Notes: generated by a model from the sequence alone, not told the origin. 64,000 bases of DNA from Pseudomonas fluorescens (GCF_902497995.1 NZ_CABVII010000015.1:62001-126000); one strand, 5' to 3'. Shown: positions 34,808 through 44,296, counted from the first letter of the stretch. Numbers and translations are program-made.

Positions 34808-34908
34808 CGTTCCCACGCTCCGCGTGGGAATGCCTCATTGGACGCTCTGCGTCCGCTCTTGGGACGCGGAGCGTCCTTGGCTGCATTCCCACGCAGAGCG
34901 TGGGAACG
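34808..34908. repeat. Palindromic repeat GTTCCCACGCTC...GAGCGTGGGAAC
   Basis: A long inverted repeat made of nested hairpins (CCCACGCTCCGCGTGGG; GACGCTCTGCGTCC; GGACGCGGAGCGTCC), a known dispersed repeat type in pseudomonads distinct from the REP elements. Confidence 0.75.
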
Positions 34909-34914
34909 ATCATC

Positions 34915-35005
34915 TGTAGGAGCGAGGCTTGCCCGCGAAGAACGATGACGCGGTGTATCAGGTACACCGCAGCGTTCCCTTCGCGGGCAAGCCTCGCTCC
35001 TACAG
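34915..35005. repeat. REP pair (GTAGGAGCGAGG type), inverted
   Basis: Two inverted copies directly after the palindromic repeat, in the trmB-DUF3392 convergent gap. Confidence 0.9.
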
Positions 35006-35024
35006 TTTTTTGAGATGTCTGAAA

Positions 35025-35348
35025 TCAGCGGCGGTCCGCGACGACGCCGATCAGCACCAGCACCACCAACAACACCGGCGCCAGGCTGTAGTTGTTGAAC
35101 TGGCTCAGGCCTTTGATGATCCATGGGGTGGCGTAGATCAGCGCCACGCCGCTGCCGACCATGCACACCAGGGCCATCAGCGGCACGCGCAAGGCGCCGG
35201 CGATGCTGCCCAGGCGTTGGTCGACCCAGCCTTTGATATCCGCGCCAAACAGCACCAGCAGGCAGCCCACCAATGCCAGGGCGATTTCCGAGAGATTGCT
35301 GCGACTCCAGCGGGAAGCCGTGGCGAGCAGGTCGAGTACCAAATCCAT
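35025..35348 (-). CDS. DUF3392 membrane protein, 107 aa
   Basis: Three hydrophobic helices (about 20-38, 50-78 and 85-103) and the sequence DLLATASRWSRSNLSEIALALVGCLLVLFG match the DUF3392 family of small gammaproteobacterial inner-membrane proteins with unknown function. It follows hemW by nine bases and is the last gene of that operon. Confidence 0.88.
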   Translation of the reverse strand: MDLVLDLLATASRWSRSNLSEIALALVGCLLVLFGADIKGWVDQRLGSIAGALRVPLMALVCMVGSGVALIYATPWIIKGLSQFNNYSLAPVLLVVLVLIGVVADRR

Positions 35349-35357
35349 TCGATTTCC

Positions 35358-36563
35358 TTATGTCAGAAATTTCTGCAGCAAGTCATTGAGAAACAATTGT
35401 CCGCGCATCGTGGCCGCCAGACGTGACGGTTCGACCTGCAACAAGCCGCTTTGTTCGGCCTCGCGACGGCCTTCGGCGAGGCTTTCCAGAGTCAGCCCGG
35501 TGCGTTGCGGATACAAATGCGACTCGACGCCTTCGGTGAGGCGCAAGGCGTTCATCAGGAATTCAAACGGCAGCTCTTCGTTGGTCAGGGCTTTCTCGCC
35601 TGCCTGGAAGCTTTTGGCCGGATTGAGGTAGTCCTTCGGCAGGCGCGTCTTCCAGGTGCGTACGATGCGTCCGTCCGGATGGCTGAGCTTGCCGTGCGCC
35701 CCGGCGCCGATGCCGATGAAGTCGCCGAAGCTCCAGTAATTGAGGTTGTGCCGCGCCGCACGGCCGGGCTGGGCATAGGCCGAGACTTCGTATTGCGCGT
35801 AACCGTGCTCGGCCAGCAGGGCCTGGCCGGCTTCCTGGATGTCCCACAAGGTGTCGTCTTCCGGCAGCGTCGGTGGCTGGTTCCAGAACACGGTGTTCGG
35901 CTCCAGCGTCAGCTGATACCAGGACAAGTGGGTCGGCTTCAGGGCGATGGCCTGGCGCAGGTCGCCCAGGGCGTCGTCCAGGGACTGATCGGGCAATCCG
36001 TGCATCAGGTCCAGGTTGAAGTTATCGAAGCCAGCCTGACGGGCCATGCCGGCGGCACGCACGGCTTCATCGCCGTTGTGAATCCGCCCCAAAGCCTTGA
36101 GTTTTTCTTCCTGAAAGCTCTGGATGCCGATCGACAGGCGATTGATGCCCAGCTTTCGGTAAGCGACGAACTTCTCCTGCTCGAACGTACCCGGATTGGC
36201 TTCCAGGGTGATTTCGATGTCGCTGGCAAACGCAATGCGTTGCTCGACGCCTTTGAGCAAGCGGCCCAACGCCTCGGCGCTGAACAGACTGGGCGTACCG
36301 CCACCAAAGAAGATCGAGCTCAGTTCACGGCCATAGACTGCGTGCAGGTCCTGATCGAGGTCGGCCAGCAATGCGTCCACATACTCTTCTTCCGGCAGCA
36401 CCGGGCTGGCGGTGTGGGAGTTGAAGTCGCAATAAGGACATTTGCGCACACACCACGGGATGTGGATGTACAGCGCCAAGGGCGGCAGCGTTGGGAGCGC
36501 AGCCCGTGGCGATTGCGCGGTGCCACCGAAAATCAGCGGCGGCGCGGACGATTCAAGGGTCAT
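35358..36563 (-). CDS. hemW: Heme chaperone HemW (radical SAM), 401 aa
   Basis: Radical-SAM motif CVRKCPYCDF (CxxxCxxC) after LYIHIPW, the GGGTPSLF loop, and a C-terminal HemN_C domain. Formerly called a coproporphyrinogen oxidase, HemW binds heme and delivers it to target proteins. The ATG at 36563 overlaps the rdgB stop as ATGA; a longer frame to 36656 has no support. Confidence 0.95.
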   Translation of the reverse strand: MTLESSAPPLIFGGTAQSPRAALPTLPPLALYIHIPWCVRKCPYCDFNSHTASPVLPEEEYVDALLADLDQDLHAVYGRELSSIFFGGGTPSLFSAEALGRLLKGVEQRIAFASDIEITLEANPGTFEQEKFVAYRKLGINRLSIGIQSFQEEKLKALGRIHNGDEAVRAAGMARQAGFDNFNLDLMHGLPDQSLDDALGDLRQAIALKPTHLSWYQLTLEPNTVFWNQPPTLPEDDTLWDIQEAGQALLAEHGYAQYEVSAYAQPGRAARHNLNYWSFGDFIGIGAGAHGKLSHPDGRIVRTWKTRLPKDYLNPAKSFQAGEKALTNEELPFEFLMNALRLTEGVESHLYPQRTGLTLESLAEGRREAEQSGLLQVEPSRLAATMRGQLFLNDLLQKFLT

Positions 36564-37156
36564 TTCAAGCCCAGACGCTGGCGCAGCAGATCCATTGCAC
36601 GGGCGCGGTGGCTGATGAGGTTCTTTTCGCTCGGACTCAGCTCGGCGCTGGAACAATCGCGCTCCGGCACCCAGAACAGTGGGTCGTAGCCGAAACCGTG
36701 CTCACCGCTGGCTGCCGGCAGAATGCGGCCGTGCCACAGGCCTTCGCAGAGGATCGGCAACGGATCGTCGGCATGTCGCACCAACGCCAGCACGCAAACG
36801 AACTGCGCGCCACGCTCGGCTTCAGGCACGTCTTTCAAGGCATCGACCAGTTTGGCATTGTTTGCCGCATCGCCCTGGCCGTCAGCGTAACGGGCCGAAT
36901 AGATCCCTGGCGCACCGCCGAGGAAATCCACCGCCAGCCCGGAATCGTCGGCCAGAGCCGGCAAGCCGGAGATGCGCGCGGCATTGCGTGCCTTGAGGAT
37001 GGCGTTTTCGACGAACGACAGGCCGGTTTCTTCAGGCTCGACGCTGCTGAACTCGCCGATCGAGCGCAGTTGCACCGATTCGCCGAGCATGGCCTGGAGT
37101 TCCTTGAGTTTGCCGGCGTTGTGGCTGGCCAGTACGAGTTGCGTGAAATTGATCAT
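36560..37156 (-). CDS. rdgB: dITP/XTP pyrophosphatase
   Basis: The 198-residue HAM1-family protein has LVLASHNAGKLKELQAML, SFVENAILKARNAA, LADDSGLAVDFLGGAPGIYSARYA and SHRARAMDLL. It removes non-canonical purine nucleotides from the nucleotide pool. It overlaps both neighbours by four bases. Confidence 0.97.
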   Translation of the reverse strand: MINFTQLVLASHNAGKLKELQAMLGESVQLRSIGEFSSVEPEETGLSFVENAILKARNAARISGLPALADDSGLAVDFLGGAPGIYSARYADGQGDAANNAKLVDALKDVPEAERGAQFVCVLALVRHADDPLPILCEGLWHGRILPAASGEHGFGYDPLFWVPERDCSSAELSPSEKNLISHRARAMDLLRQRLGLK

Positions 37157-37587
37157 TCGCCGGGGAAAAGCTCTTGGTTGAAATTGATGGTGTTGGTTTT
37201 ATCGCCGCTCTTCACGTTGATCTGGAAGGTGCGGGTTTCCTGCTGATCGACCGGATATTGCGCGATGTAGTAGACAGCGCCTTGTTCGGTGATCTGTTTG
37301 AATTTCAACGAGACGCTTTGGCTGGTGAGGTCTTTGACCGTACCGTTGACTTCAGCGGTCAGAGGCTTGCCATCCTTGAGCACGGAGACGTTGATCACAC
37401 CCTGGTTCTTGCTGCGTGTCAGCCCGGCCGCTTTGGCGATGTCCGGTGTCAGGAAGGTGGAGTTGAAGGTGTTGTAGTGCACCGTCACGTCACCAAAAGT
37501 TTCCTTGCGCTCACCCTTGATGGCGTCGGCGGCCATGGCGGTGACGCTCAGGCAAGCAGTGAGTACAAATAGCGCTAGACGACCCAT
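37153..37587 (-). CDS. DUF4426 periplasmic protein, 144 aa
   Basis: A signal peptide (residues about 1-20, LFVLTACLSVTAMAADA) precedes a beta-rich domain with VHYNTFNSTFLTPDIAKAAGLTRSKNQGVINVSVL, the DUF4426 signature. Conserved between metW and rdgB in pseudomonads; function unknown. Confidence 0.9.
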   Translation of the reverse strand: MGRLALFVLTACLSVTAMAADAIKGERKETFGDVTVHYNTFNSTFLTPDIAKAAGLTRSKNQGVINVSVLKDGKPLTAEVNGTVKDLTSQSVSLKFKQITEQGAVYYIAQYPVDQQETRTFQINVKSGDKTNTINFNQELFPGE

Positions 37588-37613
37588 GATCGTTCTCCTT
37601 GGAATGTCGTGGC

Positions 37614-38234
37614 TCAGACCGCGACCTTGTGATCTTGCAGCCCGGGGCTGCTGACACGGTAAATACCGATCTCACCTAACAGATTAGGCCATAGCTTACT
37701 GGCCCACCCGTGGCGATGCTGTTGATCCACGGCCAGCCGATCAATGACCCTGGCCTCACGTTCGAGGCACAACGCTTCAAAGTCCGCAAAGGTGCAGAAG
37801 TGGATGTTCGGCGTGTTGTACCAGGTATACGGCAGAAACTCGGAAACCGGCATCCGGCCCTTGCTCGCCAGGTACCAGCGGCAGCGCCAGTGCCCGAAGT
37901 TGGGGAAGGTAATGATGCACTGGCGCCCAACGCGCAGCATTTCGTCGAGGATCCTGTCCGGGTAGTGCACCGCTTGCAGTGCCTGGGTCATGACCACGAC
38001 GTCGAAGCTGTTGCTCGCGAAGTTGCCCAAGCCCTTGTCCAGGTCCTGCTCGATGACGTTGATGCCCTTGGCCACGCACTCGGCGATGTTGTCCGGGTCG
38101 TTTTCCAGGCCATAGCCGGTGACCTGCTTGTTGTCCCGCAACCAGGTCAGCAACTCGCCGTCACCGCAGCCTAGGTCGAGCACGCGGCTGCCGGCGGGGA
38201 TCCATTCCTGGATGATTTCCAGATCAGCTCTCAT
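37614..38234 (-). CDS. metW: Methionine biosynthesis protein MetW
   Basis: The 206-residue protein has a methyltransferase-like fold with VLDLGCGDGELLTWL and VVMTQALQAVHYPDRILDEMLRVG. MetW partners MetX in homoserine acylation in species lacking MetA (family knowledge). It follows metX by seven bases. Confidence 0.95.
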   Translation of the reverse strand: MRADLEIIQEWIPAGSRVLDLGCGDGELLTWLRDNKQVTGYGLENDPDNIAECVAKGINVIEQDLDKGLGNFASNSFDVVVMTQALQAVHYPDRILDEMLRVGRQCIITFPNFGHWRCRWYLASKGRMPVSEFLPYTWYNTPNIHFCTFADFEALCLEREARVIDRLAVDQQHRHGWASKLWPNLLGEIGIYRVSSPGLQDHKVAV

Positions 38235-38241
38235 GGCTTTC

Positions 38242-39381
38242 TCACAACGTAATGCGGTTCATGTAATTGCTGAACGCCTGCAAGTAGCGCGGGATCGGAA
38301 TCAGGAAGGCGTCATGGCCTTGCGGAGCGTCGATTTCCAGGTAGCAGACGTCTTTTTTGGCGGCCATCAGTGCATCCACCAATTCCCGCGAGCGGGCCGG
38401 GGAGAAGCGCCAGTCGGTGGTGAACGACATCACGCAGAATCTGGCGGTGGCGCCGGCGAAGGTTTTCGCCAGGTCATCGTCGAAGTTCGCTGCCGGATCG
38501 AAGTAGTCCAGCGCCTTGGTCATCAGCAGGTAAGTGTTGGCGTCGAAACGGCCGGAGAACTCTTCGCCCTGATAGCGCAGGTAGCTTTCGACCTGGAACT
38601 CGACGCTGTGGAAGTCGTAGTTGAGCTTTTCGCTCTTCAGGCCGCGGCCGAATTTCTCGCCCATGGAATCGTCGGACAGGTAGGTGATGTGCCCGACCAT
38701 CCGCGCCAGCATCAGCCCGCGCTTGGGGATCACGCCTGCTTCCTGGAACGAACCGCCGTGGAACTCGGGGTCGGTGAGGATCGCCTGGCGCGCCACTTCG
38801 TTGAACGCGATGTTCTGTGCCGACAGCTTGGGCGCCGAGGCGATGGCCAGGCAGTGCCGCACGCGGTCCGGATAAGTGATGGTCCACTGCAGGGCCTGCA
38901 TGCCGCCGAGGCTGCCGCCAATCACGGCGGCCCACTGGCGGATGCCGAGCAGGTCGGACAAGCGTGCCTGGCTGTGCACCCAGTCTTCCACGGTCAACAC
39001 CGGGAAATCGGCGCCGAATGGCTTGCCGGTTTCCGGGTTGATGCTGCTCGGGCCGGTGGAACCGTTGCAGCCGCCGAGGTTGTTCAGGCTGACCACGAAA
39101 AATTTATGGGTGTCGATCGGCTTGCCGGGGCCGATGCAGCTGTCCCACCAACCGGGTTTGCGGTCGTCGGGGCTGTGGAAGCCGGCGGCATGATGGTGGC
39201 CGGACAAGGCGTGGCAGATCAGCACGGCGTTGCTCGCCGTGGCGTTCAGCGTGCCGTAGGTCTCGTAAATCAGGTCGTAGGCCGGGAGCGAACGGCCGCA
39301 GGCCAGGGCCAGGGGTTCGCTGAAGTGCGCCACTTGCGGCGTCACCAGACCAACAGAATCGGGGGGAAAGGCAGCTGGCAT
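38242..39381 (-). CDS. metX: Homoserine O-acyltransferase MetX (probably succinyl-transferring)
   Basis: The 379-residue alpha/beta-hydrolase enzyme has the oxyanion-region NAVLICHALSGHHHAAG, the nucleophile elbow GGSLGGMQAL and the late DAPQGHDAFL with the catalytic histidine. It activates homoserine for methionine synthesis. In Pseudomonas the MetX-MetW pair is reported to use succinyl-CoA. Confidence 0.96.
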   Translation of the reverse strand: MPAAFPPDSVGLVTPQVAHFSEPLALACGRSLPAYDLIYETYGTLNATASNAVLICHALSGHHHAAGFHSPDDRKPGWWDSCIGPGKPIDTHKFFVVSLNNLGGCNGSTGPSSINPETGKPFGADFPVLTVEDWVHSQARLSDLLGIRQWAAVIGGSLGGMQALQWTITYPDRVRHCLAIASAPKLSAQNIAFNEVARQAILTDPEFHGGSFQEAGVIPKRGLMLARMVGHITYLSDDSMGEKFGRGLKSEKLNYDFHSVEFQVESYLRYQGEEFSGRFDANTYLLMTKALDYFDPAANFDDDLAKTFAGATARFCVMSFTTDWRFSPARSRELVDALMAAKKDVCYLEIDAPQGHDAFLIPIPRYLQAFSNYMNRITL

Positions 39382-39480
39382 CGACCCTGCTCTCGTTGAA
39401 ATGAGGCGTAAGTCTAAAGACCGGTGGGGTTAGCGGCAAGCAAAGGCCGGGCCTGATTTCATTCAGTCAGACCGCGTCAT

Positions 39481-39554
39481 CGTTCTTCGCGAGCAAGCCC
39501 GCTCCCACATTGGAACGCGTACCCCTGTGGGAGCGGGCTTGCTCGCGAAGAACG
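39481..39554. repeat. REP pair (GTGGGAGCGGGC type), short spacer
   Basis: Two inverted copies separated by only about 20 bases, between yggT and metX. Confidence 0.85.
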
Positions 39555-39581
39555 ATAACGCGGTGAGCCTGCAGACCGGGG

Positions 39582-40172
39582 TTACATCAGCACCCGCAGG
39601 ATTTCCGGCATCATCGTCATGGCAGCGAGGTTGTTGATCACCAGCATGTCGATCAGCTTGAGCGCCACGAATGCCAGGATCGGCGAAATATCCAGGCCGC
39701 CCAGGTTCGGTACGATTTTGCGGAACGGCGCCAGGGCCGGCTCGCAGATCTGGTTCACCAGCTCGGCGCCAGGGTTATGGCTGCCCGGTGCGACCCAGGA
39801 CAGGATCACGCTGATGATCAGCGCGAAGAAGAAAATCTTCAGGAACAGCGCAGTCACGCCAATCAGCGACCAGATCAGCAATTGCAGGGGGTTACCGATG
39901 GTGCCGTAGGTCAGCAGCAGGGTCAGGGCCATCAGCGCCAGTTGCACGAGGATCGCCAACACCAGCGAGGACATGTCCAGGCCGAACATGCTCGGGATGA
40001 TCCGGCGCAGCGGCTTGAGCAGCGGCTGGGTGGCTTTCACGGCGAACTGGCAGAGCGGGTTGTAGAAGTTCGCGCGTACCAGTTGCAGCACGAAGCGCAG
40101 CAGCACGATCAGCAAGTAAAGGCTGCCGATGGTTTGCAGCACGTAGACCGCTGCGGTGTTCAATCCAATCAT
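39582..40172 (-). CDS. YggT-family membrane protein, 196 aa
   Basis: Two YggT repeats, each with two helices (VLQTIGSLYLLIVLLRFVLQLVRANFYNPLCQF and LLIWSLIGVTALFLKIFFFALIISVILSWV), with NP and CEP loops. YggT proteins are linked to osmotic tolerance and envelope maintenance. It follows proC by ten bases. Confidence 0.93.
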   Translation of the reverse strand: MIGLNTAAVYVLQTIGSLYLLIVLLRFVLQLVRANFYNPLCQFAVKATQPLLKPLRRIIPSMFGLDMSSLVLAILVQLALMALTLLLTYGTIGNPLQLLIWSLIGVTALFLKIFFFALIISVILSWVAPGSHNPGAELVNQICEPALAPFRKIVPNLGGLDISPILAFVALKLIDMLVINNLAAMTMMPEILRVLM

Positions 40173-40182
40173 GTAAGGCTCC

Positions 40183-41001
40183 TTATTGACCCAATTGTTC
40201 GGCCATCTCGGCCGAGCGGTGCGCAGCGGCGCCGAGTGCTTGTTCTACCAGGGCTTCGAAGCCCCCGGCCTGGAACGACTTGATGGCCGCTTCCGTGGTG
40301 CCCGCAGGGGACGTCACGCGGCGACGCAGTTCAGCGGCGTCGACATCGCTGGCGACCGCCATGTGTGCGGCGCCCAAGGCAGTTTGCAGGGTCAGTTGCG
40401 CGGCGATGTCCGCCGGCAGGCCGAGCTTCACGCCGGCGGCGGTCATGGCTTCGATCAGCAGGAAAAAGTACGCCGGGCCCGAGCCGGAAACGGCCGTCAC
40501 CGCGTCCAGTTGCTGTTCTTCGTTCAGCCACAGCGCGATACCGACGGCCGACAACAGTTCCTGGGCCTGCTGACGTTGTTCGGCGGTGACTTGCGCGGTG
40601 GCAAACAAGCCGCTCACGCCCTGACGCAGCAGCGCCGGGGTGTTGGGCATGCAGCGCACGATCGGCTGGGCGCCGAGCCAGTTGTTCATGCTGGCGCAGG
40701 TGATGCCTGCAGCGATCGAGACCATCAGTTGATTCGGTTGCAGACTTGGGCGGATAGCTTCGCAGACGGCTTTCATCGCCTGGGGTTTGACCGCCAGCAC
40801 GACCACGTCGGCGTCTTGAATGGCTTGGGCGTTGTCGGCGAATACTTCGATGCCGTGCTCGGCGCTCACACGAGCGCGGGTTTCAGCGCCCGGATCGCTG
40901 GCGCGGATCTGCGCAGCGTCCAGACCCTTGGCGCGCAGGCCGCCGATCAGGCTGGCGGCCATGTTGCCGGCACCGATAAAGGCAATACGAGTCTTGCTCA
41001 T
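40183..41001 (-). CDS. proC: Pyrroline-5-carboxylate reductase
   Basis: The 272-residue enzyme has the nucleotide-binding FIGAGNMAASLIGGL, VVLAVKPQAM and the family signature VTSPAGTTEAAIKSFQAGGFEALVEQAL. It performs the last step of proline synthesis. Confidence 0.97.
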   Translation of the reverse strand: MSKTRIAFIGAGNMAASLIGGLRAKGLDAAQIRASDPGAETRARVSAEHGIEVFADNAQAIQDADVVVLAVKPQAMKAVCEAIRPSLQPNQLMVSIAAGITCASMNNWLGAQPIVRCMPNTPALLRQGVSGLFATAQVTAEQRQQAQELLSAVGIALWLNEEQQLDAVTAVSGSGPAYFFLLIEAMTAAGVKLGLPADIAAQLTLQTALGAAHMAVASDVDAAELRRRVTSPAGTTEAAIKSFQAGGFEALVEQALGAAAHRSAEMAEQLGQ

Positions 41002-41035
41002 GTCAAGTCCTTATAGAGAGAGGTGTCAGCCATGT

Positions 41036-41734
41036 TCAGGGCTGGCCATGCATTTGTTGAGAGCCGCGAGCGCCAAACAGGGCCGTACCGATACGGACCC
41101 AGGTGGCGCCCATGGCGATGGCCGACTCAAGGTCGTGGCTCATGCCCATGGAAAGTGTGTCGAGCGGCAGATTGAGACCGGCTTGCAGGCTTTGTACGGC
41201 AGCAAAAGCAGCGTCCTGGGCGGCGCGATCTTCAGTCGGCTCGGGAATCGCCATCAACCCGCGCAACTTCAGGCGTGGCAATTGACTGATGGCGTTGGCC
41301 AGGGTTGGCAGATCGACCGGGGTGCAGCCGGATTTACTCGCTTCACCGCTGACGTTGACCTGGATGCAGATGTTCAGTGGCGGTAAATCGGCGGGACGTT
41401 GTTCGGACAGGCGTTGTGCGATTTTCAAACGATCCACGGAGTGCACCCAGGCGAAGTGCTCGGCGATAGCGCGAGTCTTGTTCGATTGAATGGGGCCGAT
41501 GAAGTGCCAGATCAAGGACAGGTCGGTCAATTCGAGCTGTTTGCCCAGGGCCTCCTGCAGGTAGTTTTCGCCAAAGTCGCGGATCCCGGCGGCATAGGCT
41601 TCGCGCACCGCTTCAGCGGGCTTGGTTTTGCTCACAGCCAGCAGCTGGACGCTGTGTTCATCACGATGGGCGGCGACAGCCGCGGCGTGGATGCGTGAAC
41701 TAACCTGAGCGATGTTGTCTGCTATCGTGGACAT
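41036..41734 (-). CDS. yggS: PLP homeostasis protein YggS (PLPBP)
   Basis: The 232-residue single-domain alanine-racemase-like barrel has LLAVSKTKP with the PLP-binding lysine, FGENYLQEALGK, WHFIGPIQSNK and LSMGMSHDLESAIAMGATWVRIG. It buffers pyridoxal phosphate. First gene of yggS-proC-yggT and divergent from pilT. Confidence 0.96.
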   Translation of the reverse strand: MSTIADNIAQVSSRIHAAAVAAHRDEHSVQLLAVSKTKPAEAVREAYAAGIRDFGENYLQEALGKQLELTDLSLIWHFIGPIQSNKTRAIAEHFAWVHSVDRLKIAQRLSEQRPADLPPLNICIQVNVSGEASKSGCTPVDLPTLANAISQLPRLKLRGLMAIPEPTEDRAAQDAAFAAVQSLQAGLNLPLDTLSMGMSHDLESAIAMGATWVRIGTALFGARGSQQMHGQP

Positions 41735-41791
41735 TCAAAAGGCGCCAGCGGGTCTGAGGGTCGCGGCATTCTACTGGAATTGAGGAGCGCT

Positions 41792-42826
41792 ATGGATATC
41801 ACTGAGCTGCTGGCCTTCAGCGCCAAACAAGGTGCGTCCGACCTGCACCTGTCTGCGGGCCTGCCACCGATGATTCGCGTCGATGGCGATGTGCGGCGCA
41901 TCAATCTGCCGGCGCTGGACCCTAAGCAGGTCCATGAGTTGATCTACGACGTCATGAACGATGTCCAGCGGGTGGATTTCGAAAAACACCTGGAAACCGA
42001 CTTTTCCTTTGAAGTGCCCGGTGTGGCACGTTTCCGCGTCAATGTGTTCAATCAGAACCGCGGCGCCGGCGCGGTGTTTCGGACCATCCCGTCCAAGGTG
42101 CTGAGCATGGAGGACCTGGGGATGGGGGAAGTGTTTCGCAAGATTACAGAATCTTCCCGTGGCCTGGTTCTGGTGACCGGTCCGACCGGTTCCGGCAAGT
42201 CCACCACCCTGGCAGCAATGATCGACTACCTGAACAACCATCGCCATCATCACATTCTTACCGTCGAAGACCCGATCGAGTTCGTTCACGAATCGCGCAA
42301 ATGCCTGATCAACCAGCGTGAAGTCCATCGCGATACCCGCAGCTTCGCCACAGCCCTGCGCTCGGCGCTACGGGAAGATCCAGACGTGATTCTGGTGGGG
42401 GAGATGCGCGATCTGGAGACCATCCGTCTCGCGCTGACGGCTGCCGAGACCGGTCATCTGGTGTTCGGCACGTTGCACACCACCTCGGCGGCGAAAACCA
42501 TCGACCGGATAGTGGACGTGTTTCCGGGAGATGAGAAATCGATGGTGCGTTCGATGCTGTCCGAGTCACTATTGGCGGTGGTTTCCCAGGCCTTGGTGAA
42601 AAAGATCGGTGGCGGGCGAATAGCCGCCCACGAAATCATGCTGGGAACATCGGCGATTCGTAACCTGATCCGTGAAGACAAGGTGGCGCAAATGTACTCG
42701 TCGATTCAGACCGGGGGGTCGATCGGGATGCAGACGCTGGACATGTGCCTGAAGGATCTGGTGAACAAGGGCTTGATCAGCCGTGAGCATGCGCGGGAGA
42801 AGGCGCGGTCACCGGATAGTTTTTGA
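41792..42826 (+). CDS. pilT: Type IV pilus retraction ATPase PilT
   Basis: The 344-residue ATPase starts MDITELLAFSAKQGASDLHLSAG, has Walker A GPTGSGKSTT, the Asp box VEDPIEFVH, Walker B LREDPDVILVGEMRD and the AIRNLIRE motif. The ATG at 41792 has GAGGAG four to five bases upstream. It powers pilus retraction. The neighbouring pilU present in P. aeruginosa is not next to it here. Confidence 0.97.
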   Translation: MDITELLAFSAKQGASDLHLSAGLPPMIRVDGDVRRINLPALDPKQVHELIYDVMNDVQRVDFEKHLETDFSFEVPGVARFRVNVFNQNRGAGAVFRTIPSKVLSMEDLGMGEVFRKITESSRGLVLVTGPTGSGKSTTLAAMIDYLNNHRHHHILTVEDPIEFVHESRKCLINQREVHRDTRSFATALRSALREDPDVILVGEMRDLETIRLALTAAETGHLVFGTLHTTSAAKTIDRIVDVFPGDEKSMVRSMLSESLLAVVSQALVKKIGGGRIAAHEIMLGTSAIRNLIREDKVAQMYSSIQTGGSIGMQTLDMCLKDLVNKGLISREHAREKARSPDSF

Positions 42827-42851
42827 GGGGGATTTGTAGCGCTTTCAAAGA

Positions 42852-42937
42852 CGCCTTCGCGAGCAAGTCGAATCGTCGCACCGCCGCTCCCACAGGGGTA
42901 CGCATTCCAATGTGGGAGCGGGCTTGCCCGCGAAGAG
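42852..42937. repeat. REP pair with one interrupted copy
   Basis: The left copy CGCGAGCAAG...CGCTCCCACA is split by about 17 bases (TCGAATCGTCGCACCGC) at its loop; the right copy is intact. Confidence 0.7.
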
Positions 42938-42983
42938 GGCGTTATGTTCGACACGACTTTTGGGTTATGCCCGGGAGCTCGGA

Positions 42984-43610
42984 TCAGCGCTGAACAACCT
43001 GTATGGCGTTCTGCTCTTTCGGCAGGACCCGCTTGGCAACCACGTAGTGTTTTTCCCAATACGGTTTCTTCAGGGTGTCGATGCTTACCGACTTGCCACG
43101 GCGTGGTGCGTGGATAAAGCGGTCGTTGCCCAGGTAGATGGCAACATGATTGACCCTGCGACTCTTGATGTTGAAGAAAATCAGGTCGCCAGGCTTCAGA
43201 TCCTTGCGATCGACTTTCTCGCCATGACCACTGGCCATGGCGTTCGACGTGCGCGGCAGGTCAAAAGTAGCGTCATTGAACGCGTATTTCACCAGGCCGC
43301 TGCAATCGAAACCTTTGCTTGGGCTGCTGCCGCCCCAACGGTACGGAGTACCGAGCACGTTTACCGCACGGCTCAGCACATTGCTGCTTTCCTTGGTCGC
43401 CATTGGCGGAACCAGGCTGCTCTTGTTCTTGCTGGTGCTCAGGTAAGGGGAGCGTGGTCCGGCTTTTTTGTACTTGCTCGATGGAACGGATGAATGGGTT
43501 TTCGGGGTGTAACCATTAACGTTTGGAAGACGTTGCTCACGGTTGGTGGCGTGGGCGGCCAGGGGCAATAATAGGCAAATGGTTAGCCATGTCTTGAAAA
43601 ATGGACGCAT
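42984..43610 (-). CDS. NlpC/P60 cysteine peptidase, 208 aa
   Basis: A signal peptide (MRPFFKTWLTICLLLPLAAHA) precedes a basic Ser/Lys-rich linker and an NlpC/P60 domain with the catalytic Cys in FDCSGLVKYAF, His in VNHVAIYLGNDRFIHAPR and the third polar residue in the same strand. It probably cuts peptidoglycan stem peptides in the periplasm. An earlier in-frame ATG at 43640 would bury the signal peptide. Confidence 0.9.
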   Translation of the reverse strand: MRPFFKTWLTICLLLPLAAHATNREQRLPNVNGYTPKTHSSVPSSKYKKAGPRSPYLSTSKNKSSLVPPMATKESSNVLSRAVNVLGTPYRWGGSSPSKGFDCSGLVKYAFNDATFDLPRTSNAMASGHGEKVDRKDLKPGDLIFFNIKSRRVNHVAIYLGNDRFIHAPRRGKSVSIDTLKKPYWEKHYVVAKRVLPKEQNAIQVVQR

Positions 43611-43861
43611 TAGGCAGGGCTCGTATGGGTGAACGCGCAACTTTATAACAGCTTTTTTGTCTTTTTAGAGTCCGTTGGTCGATTCGGAAGAGGCGCAACG
43701 GAACCAAATTCGCAAAAAACGGACGCGGCTGCCGGAAATAATTCTTTTGCGAACAAGGCCTTGGCGAAAAGTAAGGTCGGCAGTTGCCATGCGTCGGCCA
43801 GCTTTAAAAAAGTCACAAAGTTTTAAAGAATATTTATCTATCGTGTGAATCGAGGTCCTCC

Positions 43862-44293
43862 ATGAACACCTATCAACACCCCGTTCCGCATCAGGACACC
43901 CACAGCAAAGTGATCGGATACCTGTTGTGGATTTTCGGTTTTACCGGGGCCCACCGCTTCTATTACGGCAAGCCGGTGACCGGTACGATCTGGTTTTTCA
44001 CCTTCGGTTTGCTGGGTATCGGTTGGCTGATCGATTTGTTTCTGATCCCGGCCATGGACCGTGAGGCGGACTTGCGATTTACCGCCGGGCCTATCGAGTA
44101 CAACGTCGCCTGGATTCTGCTGACGTTTCTTGGGGTATTCGGCGTACACCGGATGTACCAGGGCAAATGGATCAGCGGCTTGCTGTACCTGGTGACGGGC
44201 GGGTTGTTCTTTCTGGGGGTGTTGTATGACTTCTGGACGCTGAATGATCAGGTGTCGATTCGCAATGCGCAGGACAGAGGCGCCTTCCAGTAA
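43862..44293 (+). CDS. Tandem TM2-domain membrane protein, 143 aa
   Basis: Two TM2 units: KVIGYLLWIFGFTGAHRFYYGKPVTGTIWFFTFGLLGIGWLIDLFLI and WILLTFLGVFGVHRMYQGKWISGLLYLVTGGLFFLGVLYDFWTLND, each with two helices joined by a GxHRxYxGK-like loop and an acidic DLF/YDFWTL end. Integral inner-membrane protein of unknown role. GAGG lies eight bases upstream of the ATG. Confidence 0.9.
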   Translation: MNTYQHPVPHQDTHSKVIGYLLWIFGFTGAHRFYYGKPVTGTIWFFTFGLLGIGWLIDLFLIPAMDREADLRFTAGPIEYNVAWILLTFLGVFGVHRMYQGKWISGLLYLVTGGLFFLGVLYDFWTLNDQVSIRNAQDRGAFQ

Positions 44294-44296
44294 GCC

